Origin: Knoellia aerolata DSM 18566
GTDB lineage: Bacteria; Actinomycetota; Actinomycetes; Actinomycetales; Dermatophilaceae
DNA: 64,000 nucleotides
Direction of reading: 5' to 3'
Assembly: GCF_000768695.1 (NCBI RefSeq)
Contig: NZ_AVPL01000017.1
Span: 1-64,000, forward strand
Positions 24,632-33,018 of the stretch are shown in pieces; the stretch's first letter is position 1; each line of letters begins with the position of its first letter. The translations under genes were made by a program, and so were the position numbers. The notes under the pieces are model-generated. The model ran no database searches, was not told where the DNA came from, and worked only from the letters and a program-made list of their open reading frames with translations.

Positions 24632-27483
24632 GGGACGGACACCTCCCGCGGTGCGGCCTCGACCGCGCCGCTGTCCTCACCCTGCTTGTCGATGCCGCCG
24701 CCGAGGCTGCGGAGCACGTCGAGTGCGAGACCGACGACGACGAGGTAGACGCCGATGTCGAAGAACAGCGACGTCACGAGGTGGACCTCGCCGAACGGTC
24801 CGACGGGGATGTCGAAGATGCCGCTCTGGAAGGCGTTGAAGCCGATGAGCGCCGGGACGGCACCTGACAGGGCGGCGATGACCAGGCCGGACCCCAGGAC
24901 CACGCCGGCGTCGATCGGGGCCGCGGTGTCGAGCTCGGCGCGTCCTCCGGCGAGGTAGCGGACCATGAGCGCCAGCCCAGCGATGAGCCCACCGGCGAAG
25001 CCTCCGCCGGGCAGGTTGTGCCCCGCGAACATGAGGTAGATCGAGAAGACCATGAGCACGGGGAAGACGACGCGTGCGACGATCTCGAAGACCACCGAGC
25101 GTCGGCGGTCGGCGATGAGCCCGGCCCCACGCAGCCACCCGGAGTCCTCGGCGGCCCGGATGCGCCGGCTCTCGCGGTGCGAGGTGGCCCGGTCGGTGAG
25201 CAGGAAGATGAGGCTCGCGACACCGGTCGCGGCGACGACGAGGACGGCGATCTCACCGAAGGTGTCCCAGACCCGGATGTCGACGAGGGTGATGTTGACG
25301 ATGTTGTTGCCGCCGCCGTAGTCGTAGGCCGGCCCGGCGAAGTCGTACCCCACCGGGGACGCCGTCCGGGCGTCCGCGGCGAGCAGGGCGTAGCCGCCGA
25401 CGGCCAGCCCCGTGAGGCACCCGATGGCGACCCGGATGCGTCGCGCCGACGTGAACGGGCGGTCGGAGAAGAACGGGGGAAGCCGGCGCATGACGAACAC
25501 GAACGTCACGATCGAGAAGGTCTCGACGAGTACCTGGGTCAGCGCGAGGTCGGGGGCGCCGTGCGCGACGAAGAGCAGGGCGGTGCCGTAGCCGGTGACG
25601 CCGAGGAGCAGCACGGCCCGCAGCCGCCGCCGGGAGCGCACGGTGAGGATGGCCGCCACGACGACGACGGCGACGATGGCGACCTGGAGGAGGTTGTCGG
25701 GGCCGCGGACGTCGACGCCCTGCCATGTCGTGACGAGCGTGATGCCGGGGACGACGACCAGCACGAGCAGGATGATGCCGAGGTAGACCGGCAGCGAGCC
25801 CCGCTGGGTCCGGCCGGTGACCTCGATCGACAGCCGGTCCACCGCGCGGATGACGCCGTGGTAGACGATCTCGGCCTCGGGGACGTGCAGCCGGTCGACG
25901 AGCCGACCCTGCGCCGACGACACCCGGCGCCGGGCCACCCAGAGGAGAAGGCCGCCGGTGACGGCGAGCACGGACAGCCCGAGGGCCGGGGTGAGGCCGT
26001 GCCACAGGGTGAGCAGCGGCGCGTGCGCACCCGAGGGGAACTCACCGGCATACGCCATGAGACGCGAGGTGAGCGGGGCGCCGGCGAACCCGGCCACGAG
26101 GGACAGGCCGGCGAGGACCACCGGGGCGGCGACGAGGCCGGCGCGGGGCGTCGCGACCGAGGGCGGCGTGACGGTGCGGACCCCGAACGCCCCCCACATG
26201 AAGCGGGCCGTGTACGCGACCGTCAGCGTCGACCCGACGACGAGGCCGACGAGGGCGAGCGGACCCCACACCCCGAGGTCGGCGTCCTCCCCGAGGTCGA
26301 GGAAGGCGGCGAGTGCGGCCTCCTTGGCGGTGAAGCCGAGGAGCGGCGGGATGCCGGCCATCGACGCGGCGGCGAGCAGCGCGGCGCCGAACAGCACGGG
26401 GAGCGAGCGGAAGAGCCCGGTGAGCTCGCGCAGGTCGCGCGTGCCGGTGCTGCGGTCGATGACCCCGACGACGAGGAAGAGGGCCGACTTGAAGAGCGCG
26501 TGGCCGAGGACGAGCGCGAGCCCGGCGAACGCGGCCGCCTGGGTGCCCGCGCCGACGACCGCGATGAGGAACCCGAGCTGGCTCACGGTGCCGTAGGCGA
26601 GGAGGAGCTTGATGTCGTGCTGGCGCAGCGCCCGCAGCCCGCCGATGATCATCGTCACCAGGCCGGTCACGAGCAGCAGGGGGCGCCAGCCGGGGATGTC
26701 GGAGAAGGCGGGGGCGAGCAGGGCGACGAGGAAGACGCCGGCCTTGACCATCGCCGCGGCGTGCAGGTAGGCGCTCACCGGGGTGGGCGCGGCCATGGCC
26801 CCGGGCAGCCAGAAGTGGAACGGCACGAGCGCGGACTTGCTGATCGCCCCGACGAGGATGAGGAGGACGGCGACCGTCGTGGCCGTCCCGGTCGGCGGCC
26901 CGGCGACGATCTCGGTGATCCGCGCGGTGCCCGCCTCGTGGCCGAGGACGAACAGCCCACCGAGCATGACCAGCCCGCCGAAGGTCGTGACGATGAGGGC
27001 GTTCATCGCCGCCCGGCGGTTGGCCTTGCGCTCGGGGTTGTGGCCGATGAGCAGGAACGACAGGACGGTCGTGAGCTCCCAGAAGACGTAGAGCACGTAG
27101 AGGTTGTCGGCGACGACGAGCCCGAGCATCGACCCGGCGAAGGCGGTGAGCACCGCCGAGAAGCGCCAGATCTCGCGGTCGCCCTCCCGGAAGTACCACG
27201 TGCAGTAGGCCAGGACCAGCGCGCCGACCCCGGTGACGACGAGCGCCATGAGGGCGTTGAGCGGGGTCAGGGCGAGGTCGATCTGCACGTCGATGGACGG
27301 GATCCACGTGACCTGCTCGGTCCGCACGTCGCCGTCGAACGCCGCCTCGGCCGGCCCGAGGAGCCAGACGAACGACCCGAGCGGGACCAGCGCGAGCAGG
27401 AGGAAGGCGCGTCGCTGCAGATGGCGGACGAGGACGGGAGCCAGTGCGGCCGCGAGGAAGTGCAGCGCCACGATCGTGATCAT
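24628..27483 (-). CDS. mnhA: Na+/H+ antiporter subunit A with fused subunit B
   Basis: This 951-aa membrane protein is the large subunit of the Mrp antiporter. The N-terminal half is NuoL-like (TVLSFLLIGHNPERKANRR, ISKSALVPFHFWLPGAM, AYGTVSQLGFLIAVVG). The C-terminal 150 residues (VARVVFPVLMVFSIYLMFAGHNLPGGG) are subunit B, so A and B are fused and no separate mnhB exists. I prefer the ATG at 27483 over 27498 because GGAGG, inside the longer reading, lies 8 nt before it. First gene of the operon; role in sodium and pH homeostasis. Confidence 0.95.
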   Translation of the reverse strand: MITIVALHFLAAALAPVLVRHLQRRAFLLLALVPLGSFVWLLGPAEAAFDGDVRTEQVTWIPSIDVQIDLALTPLNALMALVVTGVGALVLAYCTWYFREGDREIWRFSAVLTAFAGSMLGLVVADNLYVLYVFWELTTVLSFLLIGHNPERKANRRAAMNALIVTTFGGLVMLGGLFVLGHEAGTARITEIVAGPPTGTATTVAVLLILVGAISKSALVPFHFWLPGAMAAPTPVSAYLHAAAMVKAGVFLVALLAPAFSDIPGWRPLLLVTGLVTMIIGGLRALRQHDIKLLLAYGTVSQLGFLIAVVGAGTQAAAFAGLALVLGHALFKSALFLVVGVIDRSTGTRDLRELTGLFRSLPVLFGAALLAAASMAGIPPLLGFTAKEAALAAFLDLGEDADLGVWGPLALVGLVVGSTLTVAYTARFMWGAFGVRTVTPPSVATPRAGLVAAPVVLAGLSLVAGFAGAPLTSRLMAYAGEFPSGAHAPLLTLWHGLTPALGLSVLAVTGGLLLWVARRRVSSAQGRLVDRLHVPEAEIVYHGVIRAVDRLSIEVTGRTQRGSLPVYLGIILLVLVVVPGITLVTTWQGVDVRGPDNLLQVAIVAVVVVAAILTVRSRRRLRAVLLLGVTGYGTALLFVAHGAPDLALTQVLVETFSIVTFVFVMRRLPPFFSDRPFTSARRIRVAIGCLTGLAVGGYALLAADARTASPVGYDFAGPAYDYGGGNNIVNITLVDIRVWDTFGEIAVLVVAATGVASLIFLLTDRATSHRESRRIRAAEDSGWLRGAGLIADRRRSVVFEIVARVVFPVLMVFSIYLMFAGHNLPGGGFAGGLIAGLALMVRYLAGGRAELDTAAPIDAGVVLGSGLVIAALSGAVPALIGFNAFQSGIFDIPVGPFGEVHLVTSLFFDIGVYLVVVGLALDVLRSLGGGIDKQGEDSGAVEAAPREVSVP

Positions 27484-27642
27484 CGTGAGTGCCTCCATCC
27501 GCGCAGTGGTCTGTGTGATGGGGGTTGACTGAGGTCTCTCGTCGTGGACAAGCTCCCCGGGACAACATCCCTGGTGGATGAATTATGACGGCTCCGCCGG
27601 GTGCGTGCCGACGCCGGGTGCGGGTCGGACACCCAGCAGCGC

Positions 27643-27682
27643 GTATGCCGTGTGCCCACCCCTGCGTGGGCACACGGCATAC
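27643..27682. terminator. 17-bp perfect hairpin after nrdB, made of inverted GTATGCCG words
   Basis: Left arm GTATGCCGTGTGCCCAC (27643-27659) pairs perfectly with 27666-27682 across the loop CCCTGC. It lies 22 nt past the nrdB stop and upstream of mnhA, so it should end nrdAB transcription. Both arms begin with the genome-wide iterated octamer in opposite orientation. The rest of the 200-bp gap shows no gene; GTTGACTG near 27523 is not placed as a clear promoter. Confidence 0.85.
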
Positions 27683-27703
27683 ACGTGCGGTCGGGTCGAC
27701 GGC

Positions 27704-28738
27704 TCAGAAGTCCTCGTCGAAGCCGACCGAGCCGCTCACCCCCACCTGGTAGGCGGAGACCCGGCGCTCGAAGAAGTTCGAGAGCTCCTGCACGTCCTGC
27801 AGGTCCATGAAGGCCAGCGGGTTCGGCGAGCCGTAGATCGGTTCGAGCCCGAGCCGCTGCATCCGGCGGTCGGCGACGTGCTCGAGGTAGCTGCGCATGT
27901 CGGTCGGCGAGAGCCCCGCGACCCCGCCCCCGAGGAGGTCGTCGGCGAACTGCGCCTCGGCCTCGACACCCTCCACGAGCATCTGGCGGACCTGGCCGGC
28001 CATCTCGTCGTCGAACAGCTCCGGCTCCTCCTCGCGGACGGTGTCGACGACGTCGAACGCGAACGCCATGTGCATCGACTCGTCCCGGAAGACCCAGTTC
28101 GTCCCCGACGCCAGCCCGTTGAGCAGCCCGCGCGAGCGCAGGAAGTAGACGTAGGCGAAGGCGCCGTAGAAGAACAGCCCCTCGATGACGGCCGCGAAGC
28201 AGATGAGGTTGAGCAGGAACGCGCGACGGTGCTCCCGCGTCTCGAGGGCGTCGAGCTCGAAGACGGTGTCGATCCACCGGAAGCAGAAGTCCGCCTTGTG
28301 CTTGATCGACGCGATGGTGTCGACGGCCGCGAACGCCTCGTGCCGCTCGGCCTCGTCGGGCACGTAGGTGTCGAGCAGCGTGAGGTAGAACTGCACGTGC
28401 ACGGCCTCCTCGAACAGCTGGCGCGAGAGGTAGAGCCGGCCCTCCGGCGAGTTGACGTGCTGGTAGAGGTTGAGCACGAGGTTGTTCGCAACGATCGTGT
28501 CCCCGGTCGCGAAGAAGGCCACGAGCCGCGACACGAGGTGCCGCTCGGCGTCGGTGAGCCGCCGCAGGTCCGCGAGGTCGGAGTGCAGGTCGACCTCCTC
28601 GACGGTCCACGTGTTCTTGATGGCGTCGCGGTAGCGGTCGTAGAAGTGTGGGTAGCGCATCGGCCGCAGGGTGAGGTTCATCCCCGGGTCGAGCAGCATC
28701 CGCGTCGGGGTGTGGCTGGGGGGTTGGGTGGTGCTCAT
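27704..28738 (-). CDS. nrdB: class Ia ribonucleotide reductase beta subunit
   Basis: This 344-aa subunit holds the di-iron tyrosyl radical that starts ribonucleotide reduction. Ligands are visible: Asp80 in FFATGDTI, Glu111 and His114 in FEEAVHVQFY, and later RDESMHMAF. Tyr118, four residues after His114, is at the radical position, so this is a tyrosyl-radical enzyme and not a Mn/Fe type lacking Tyr. The acidic C-terminus (VGFDEDF) binds NrdA. It overlaps nrdA by 4 nt. Confidence 0.96.
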   Translation of the reverse strand: MSTTQPPSHTPTRMLLDPGMNLTLRPMRYPHFYDRYRDAIKNTWTVEEVDLHSDLADLRRLTDAERHLVSRLVAFFATGDTIVANNLVLNLYQHVNSPEGRLYLSRQLFEEAVHVQFYLTLLDTYVPDEAERHEAFAAVDTIASIKHKADFCFRWIDTVFELDALETREHRRAFLLNLICFAAVIEGLFFYGAFAYVYFLRSRGLLNGLASGTNWVFRDESMHMAFAFDVVDTVREEEPELFDDEMAGQVRQMLVEGVEAEAQFADDLLGGGVAGLSPTDMRSYLEHVADRRMQRLGLEPIYGSPNPLAFMDLQDVQELSNFFERRVSAYQVGVSGSVGFDEDF

Positions 28739-31134
28739 TCGCAGGCCTCGCAGGTCTCGGGGTTCTCGAGGGAGCAGGCGACCGCCGCCTCGTCGGTGGT
28801 GGGGGTGCTCGACGTGGTCACGGGCGCGACGGGCGCGACGGGCGCGCTGACGCTCGTCGTCGCCTGCTGGATCCGGGTCGCCGGGCGCGAGCGCAGGTAG
28901 TACGTCGTCTTGAGCCCGGCCTTCCACGCGTAGAGGTACATCGACGAGAGCTTCCCGATCGTCGGCGAGGCGAGGAACAGGTTGAGCGACTGGCTCTGGT
29001 CGATGAACGGCTGCCGGGCCGCGGCGAGGTCGATGAGCGCCTTCTGCGGCAGCTCCCACGCCGTCCGGAACAGCAGCCGCACGTCCTCGGGCAGGGCGGT
29101 GACTCCCTGGACCGACCCCTCGGCGCGCTTGACCTGCTCGCGGACCTCCGGCGTCCACAGGCCGCGGGTCTTGAGCTCGCGCACCAGGGCGGTGTTGACC
29201 TGCATGAACTCGCCGCTGAGCGTCTCGCGCTTGAAGAGGTTGGACACCTGCGGCTCGATGCACTCGTAGCAGCCGGCGATCGAGGCGATCGTCGCCGTCG
29301 GCGCGATCGCGATGAGCAGGCTGTTGCGCAGCCCGTGGGCGGCGATGCGCTCGCGGACCGCCGCCCACCGCTGCGTCTGCGTGCCGGTCACGTCCCAGAG
29401 GTCGGGCTGCAGCATCCCGGTGCTCGCCCGCGTCGAGTCGTATGCCGGGTGCGCACCGTGGCGCTCGGCCAGCCCCGTCGAGACCTCGAGCGCGGTGAGG
29501 TAGATCTCCTCGGAGATGCGGGTCGACAGCTCCTTCGCCTCCGGGGAGTCGAAGGGCAGGCGCAGGGCGAAGAACACGTCCTGCAGCCCCATGAGGCCCA
29601 GACCCACCGGACGCCAGCGCGGGTTCGACGCCGCGGACTCGGGCGAGGGGTAGTAGTTGATGTCGATGACCCGGTCGAGGAACGGCACGGCCGTGCGGAC
29701 CGTCGCCCGCAGCCGGTCCCAGTCGACGGCGTCGCGGTCCCGGGTGAGGTGGGCGGCGACGTTGACCGACCCGAGGTTGCAGACGGCGGTCTCGCCGTCG
29801 GAGGAGACCTCGAGGATCTCGGTGCAGAGGTTGGACAGGTGCACGACGGGGGCACCGACCCCACCGTCGTCGGAGGTCTGGTTGCAGGTGCGGTTGGCCG
29901 CGTCCTTGAAGGTGATCCACCCGTTGCCGGTCTGCGCCAGGGTGCGCATCATCTTCGCGTAGAGGTCGCGTGCCTTGACCTGGCGGACCCAGCGGCCCTC
30001 GGCCTCGGCCAGCCGGTACGCCTCGTCGAAGGCCGGGCCCCAGAGGTCGACGAGCTCGGGCGCCTGGTCGGGGTCGACGAGCGACCACGTCTCGTCCGCC
30101 TCGACCCGGTGCATGAACTCGTCCGGGATCCAGTTGGCGAGGTTGAGGTTGTGGGCCCTGCGGGCGTCCTCGCCGGTGTTGTCGCGCAGCTCGAGGAACT
30201 CCTCGACGTCAGGGTGCCACGGCTCGAGGTAGACGCAGGCCGCACCCTTGCGCCGGCCGCCCTGGTTGACCGCGGCGACGGACGAGTCGAGGGTCCGCAG
30301 GAAGGGCACGATGCCGTTCGACTGCCCGTTGGTGCCGCGGATGAGCGCGCCCCGCGAGCGCACGCGGGAGAAGCCGATGCCGATGCCGCCGGCGAACTTC
30401 GAGAGCCGGGCCACCTGCTGGTAGCGCGAGTAGATCGAGTCGAGCTCGTCACGCGGGCTGTCGACGAGGTAGCAGGAGGACATCTGCGGGTGCGCGGTGC
30501 CCGAGTTGAACAGCGTCGGGCTCGAGGGCAGGTAGGCCAGGCTCGACATGAGCCGGTAGAAGCCGATCGCCTCCCGGGCCGAGGTGGCGAGACCGCACGC
30601 CACCCGGAGCAGGAAGTACTGCGGCGTCTCGATGACGAGCCGGGAGGTCGGGTGGCGCAGCAGGTAGCGGTCGCCGACCGTGCGCAGCCCGAAGTACTCG
30701 AAGCGGTGGTCACCGAGCGGGTCGACCGCCGAGTCCAGCTTGCGGGCGTGGTCCTTGACGAACCGGGCCGTGTCGTCGCCGATGAGGCCCTCGGCGTGCC
30801 CGAGCGCGACCGACTGGCTGAACGACGCGACGCCCTGGCCCCGGACCTCCTTGTCGAGGAAGCCCGCGAGCAGCCGGGCGGCGAGGCGCGAGTACTGCGG
30901 CTCCTCGCCGATCATCTGGGCCGCCGTCTGGATCGACAGCTGGTCCAGCTCCTGCGTCGTGGCCCCGTCGTAGAGGCCGCTGATGGTGCGGGTCGCGACC
31001 CGCAGCGGGTCGATCTCGAGCAGGTCGGCGCTGACCCGCTCGACCGCGCGGACGATCTTGCCGACGTCCACCGGTTCGCTGTCGCCGTTGCGCTTGCGGA
31101 CGTGCATCTGGGGGCGGTGCTCCACCACTGTCAT
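28735..31134 (-). CDS. nrdA: class Ia ribonucleotide reductase alpha subunit
   Basis: This 799-aa catalytic subunit reduces ribonucleoside diphosphates. An N-terminal ATP-cone (VRKRNGDSEPVDVGKIVRAVERV) gives allosteric activity control. The barrel includes FNSGTAHPQMSSCYL with an active-site Cys, NLCTEILE and a C-terminal CEAC pair that shuttles electrons. AGGAGAG lies just upstream of the ATG at 31134. A cobalamin riboswitch and hairpin precede it. Full length and intact. Confidence 0.96.
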   Translation of the reverse strand: MTVVEHRPQMHVRKRNGDSEPVDVGKIVRAVERVSADLLEIDPLRVATRTISGLYDGATTQELDQLSIQTAAQMIGEEPQYSRLAARLLAGFLDKEVRGQGVASFSQSVALGHAEGLIGDDTARFVKDHARKLDSAVDPLGDHRFEYFGLRTVGDRYLLRHPTSRLVIETPQYFLLRVACGLATSAREAIGFYRLMSSLAYLPSSPTLFNSGTAHPQMSSCYLVDSPRDELDSIYSRYQQVARLSKFAGGIGIGFSRVRSRGALIRGTNGQSNGIVPFLRTLDSSVAAVNQGGRRKGAACVYLEPWHPDVEEFLELRDNTGEDARRAHNLNLANWIPDEFMHRVEADETWSLVDPDQAPELVDLWGPAFDEAYRLAEAEGRWVRQVKARDLYAKMMRTLAQTGNGWITFKDAANRTCNQTSDDGGVGAPVVHLSNLCTEILEVSSDGETAVCNLGSVNVAAHLTRDRDAVDWDRLRATVRTAVPFLDRVIDINYYPSPESAASNPRWRPVGLGLMGLQDVFFALRLPFDSPEAKELSTRISEEIYLTALEVSTGLAERHGAHPAYDSTRASTGMLQPDLWDVTGTQTQRWAAVRERIAAHGLRNSLLIAIAPTATIASIAGCYECIEPQVSNLFKRETLSGEFMQVNTALVRELKTRGLWTPEVREQVKRAEGSVQGVTALPEDVRLLFRTAWELPQKALIDLAAARQPFIDQSQSLNLFLASPTIGKLSSMYLYAWKAGLKTTYYLRSRPATRIQQATTSVSAPVAPVAPVTTSSTPTTDEAAVACSLENPETCEACE

Positions 31135-31280
31135 GACTCTCTCCTCGCGAGACCAGACCTGGAGGTCCGTGGTCGCGCGGGGGGACGACGGTCACGAGAG
31201 GGGAGCGGACGGCATACCCGAAAACGGGGTGCCGCGACGATGTCCTGACCTGTCGTCGGCCGTCCCACGAGGCCTCGGAC

Positions 31281-31304
31281 CACCGTGCCCGGGCGGGCAC
31301 GGTG
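31281..31304 (-). terminator. terminator hairpin of the nrd riboswitch
   Basis: Perfect 10-bp stem CACCGTGCCC/GGGCACGGTG with a 4-nt loop directly follows the aptamer in the direction of transcription, 147 nt before nrdA. It is placed as the expression platform: cobalamin binding would favour this stem and stop transcription. Confidence 0.75.
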
Positions 31305-31480
31305 CGCTGGCAGGTCTTCGGACTCGCGGGCTCGGCCGAAGCCGCCTACTGGCCATCGCTTCCCCCGCCCGAAGGCGAAGTGCTGTTTCCCCGGCGGATG
31401 CCGGGGAGATGGCGGTCGTTCCCACTCACCGCTGCGGGGCAGTCCCGGTCTTGCACCGGGTTCCCTGTTGCCTCACCACC
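31305..31480 (-). ncRNA. cobalamin (B12) riboswitch upstream of nrdAB
   Basis: Read on the minus strand, the segment holds the hallmark core: GGGAACCCGGTGCAAGACC, CGGGACTGCCCCGCAGCGGT, then a variable domain and a closing CGAAGACCTGCCAGC. These match the conserved B12-box region and P1 closure. It lies between the desaturase and nrdA, pointing at nrdA. In Streptomyces an equivalent riboswitch represses the B12-independent class Ia enzyme when B12 is available for class II NrdJ; the same logic is inferred here. The 31135-31579 interval has no gene and holds only this element, its terminator and a further hairpin at 31474-31499. Confidence 0.9.
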
Positions 31481-31579
31481 GCACCGGAGTGCGGCGGTGA
31501 ACCAGCTGCAGGCGTCACCATATGTGGACGCGCGAGCCATCGCGGGGACCACATCTGGTGCCGCGTGTCGCCGTGGCGG

Positions 31580-32899
31580 TCAGTACCGCCGGCCGGCCCC
31601 GCCCTTGCCCCGGACGGCCCGCTTCGCCGCGCGCAGGATCGTCGCGCGTCGCGTCGTGCCCTCGCGCTTGGGCGGGAGCGACAGCTCGACGACCTTCCAG
31701 TAGACGCCGCCGACCTGCTTGGCGAGGTTGCCGCTGACGTACTTGAGGTCGTTGCGGTCCATGAGGTCACGGATCCGGGGGGCGATCTCGGCGTAGCGGT
31801 TGCTCGGCAGGTCCGGGAAGAGGTGGTGCTCGATCTGGTGGCTGAGGTTGCCGGTCATGACGTGCATCGCCTTGGAGCCGGAGATGTTGCCGGAGCCGAG
31901 CATCTGGCGCAGGTACCAGTCACCACGGGTCTCGCCCTCGATCGAGGCCTTCTCGAAGGTCTCGATCCCGGGCGGGAAGTGGCCGCAGATGATGACGGTG
32001 TTGGTCCAGACGTTGCGGACGAGGTTGGCGACGATGTTCGCGGTCAGGGTGTGCCGGGTCGAGCCGGTGAACGTCGCCGCGGCCATGGCGGGGTGGACGA
32101 GGTAGTCCTTGGTCGCCTGGCGCTTGATCTTGGTGACGACCTCCTGCGCGTCCGCGCGGAACTTGGCCTTGTCCTCGTCGCTCATCCGGTTCTTCTTGGC
32201 GAGGTAGCCGCCGAGCTCGAGGTCGTACGCCGCGATGGAGTACTCGAAGAGCAGCGCGTTGGCGACGTGCCAGATCGGCTGGAAGAGGTAGAAGAGGGTC
32301 CACTTCTGGTCCTCGTCGACCCGCAGGATGCCGTAGCCGAGGTCGTTGTCGCGGCCGAGGACGTTGGTGAACGTGTGGTGGATCTCGTTGTGGCTGTGCT
32401 TCCACTGGCTCGACGGGGAGGCGTTGTCCCACTCCCACGCGGTCGAGTGGATCTTCGGGTCACGCATCCAGTCCCACTGGCCGTGCATGACGTTGTGGCC
32501 GATCTCCATGTTCTCGAGGATCTTGGCGACGGAGAGCCCGGCCGTGCCGAGCCACCACATGGGGCGGACGCCCTTGACCTTGACGCCGGAGAAGAGGAGG
32601 GCGGCGCGGCTGCCCATCTCGATGTAGCGCTGGGTCTTGATGACCTTGCGGATATAGGCCGCGTCCTTGGCCCCGCGTGAGTCCAGGACCTCCTGGCGCA
32701 GGGCGTCGAGCTCGCGCCCGATCTCCTCGATCTGCTCCGCGGAGAGGTGGGCGGCCGGGTTGGGGCGGCCGGACTTCTTGAACTCGGGGCGCTGCGGCCG
32801 GGGCTCGGCGCTCGTCACCGACAGCCGCGAGTTGATGCCGGGGGTCGTGGGGGCGCTCGTCGTGGGGGTGGTGCGGGTGCGCTCAGGGGCGAGAGTCAT
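31580..32899 (-). CDS. membrane fatty-acid desaturase, DesA3-like
   Basis: This 439-aa di-iron enzyme inserts a cis double bond in acyl chains at the membrane. All three His boxes are present: GHNVMHGQWDW, HSHNEIHHTF and LSHQIEHHLFP. The N-terminal 80 residues are Pro/Thr-rich and soluble, and the C-terminus is strongly basic. The adjacent ferredoxin reductase is its likely electron donor, as with mycobacterial DesA3 and Rv3230c. A 15-bp inverted repeat lies between the two genes. Regiospecificity (delta-9) is inferred from similarity. Confidence 0.93.
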   Translation of the reverse strand: MTLAPERTRTTPTTSAPTTPGINSRLSVTSAEPRPQRPEFKKSGRPNPAAHLSAEQIEEIGRELDALRQEVLDSRGAKDAAYIRKVIKTQRYIEMGSRAALLFSGVKVKGVRPMWWLGTAGLSVAKILENMEIGHNVMHGQWDWMRDPKIHSTAWEWDNASPSSQWKHSHNEIHHTFTNVLGRDNDLGYGILRVDEDQKWTLFYLFQPIWHVANALLFEYSIAAYDLELGGYLAKKNRMSDEDKAKFRADAQEVVTKIKRQATKDYLVHPAMAAATFTGSTRHTLTANIVANLVRNVWTNTVIICGHFPPGIETFEKASIEGETRGDWYLRQMLGSGNISGSKAMHVMTGNLSHQIEHHLFPDLPSNRYAEIAPRIRDLMDRNDLKYVSGNLAKQVGGVYWKVVELSLPPKREGTTRRATILRAAKRAVRGKGGAGRRY

Positions 32900-32925
32900 G
32901 AGGTGCTCCTTCGTCGTGTGCTTTT

Positions 32926-32990
32926 CTCGCCAATTCCCCCGTTGGGCACGGTCCGTCGGCGTGTCTGTGCCGAGTGGGGGAATTGGCGAG
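32926..32990. repeat. 15-bp inverted repeat between desaturase and reductase genes
   Basis: CTCGCCAATTCCCCC (32926-32940) is mirrored perfectly by GGGGGAATTGGCGAG (32976-32990) with a 35-nt spacer that itself contains a GGCAC...GTGCC pair. It is 27 nt upstream of the desaturase start and 29 nt past the reductase stop. It may be a terminator for the reductase or an operator for the desaturase. Confidence 0.85.
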
Positions 32991-33018
32991 TTGAGGACGG
33001 GGTCATCGGGGAGGTGGG

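Noticed and set aside
25018-27528. 836-aa Asp/Glu/Arg-rich plus-strand frame
   Set aside because: Exact antisense shadow of mnhA.
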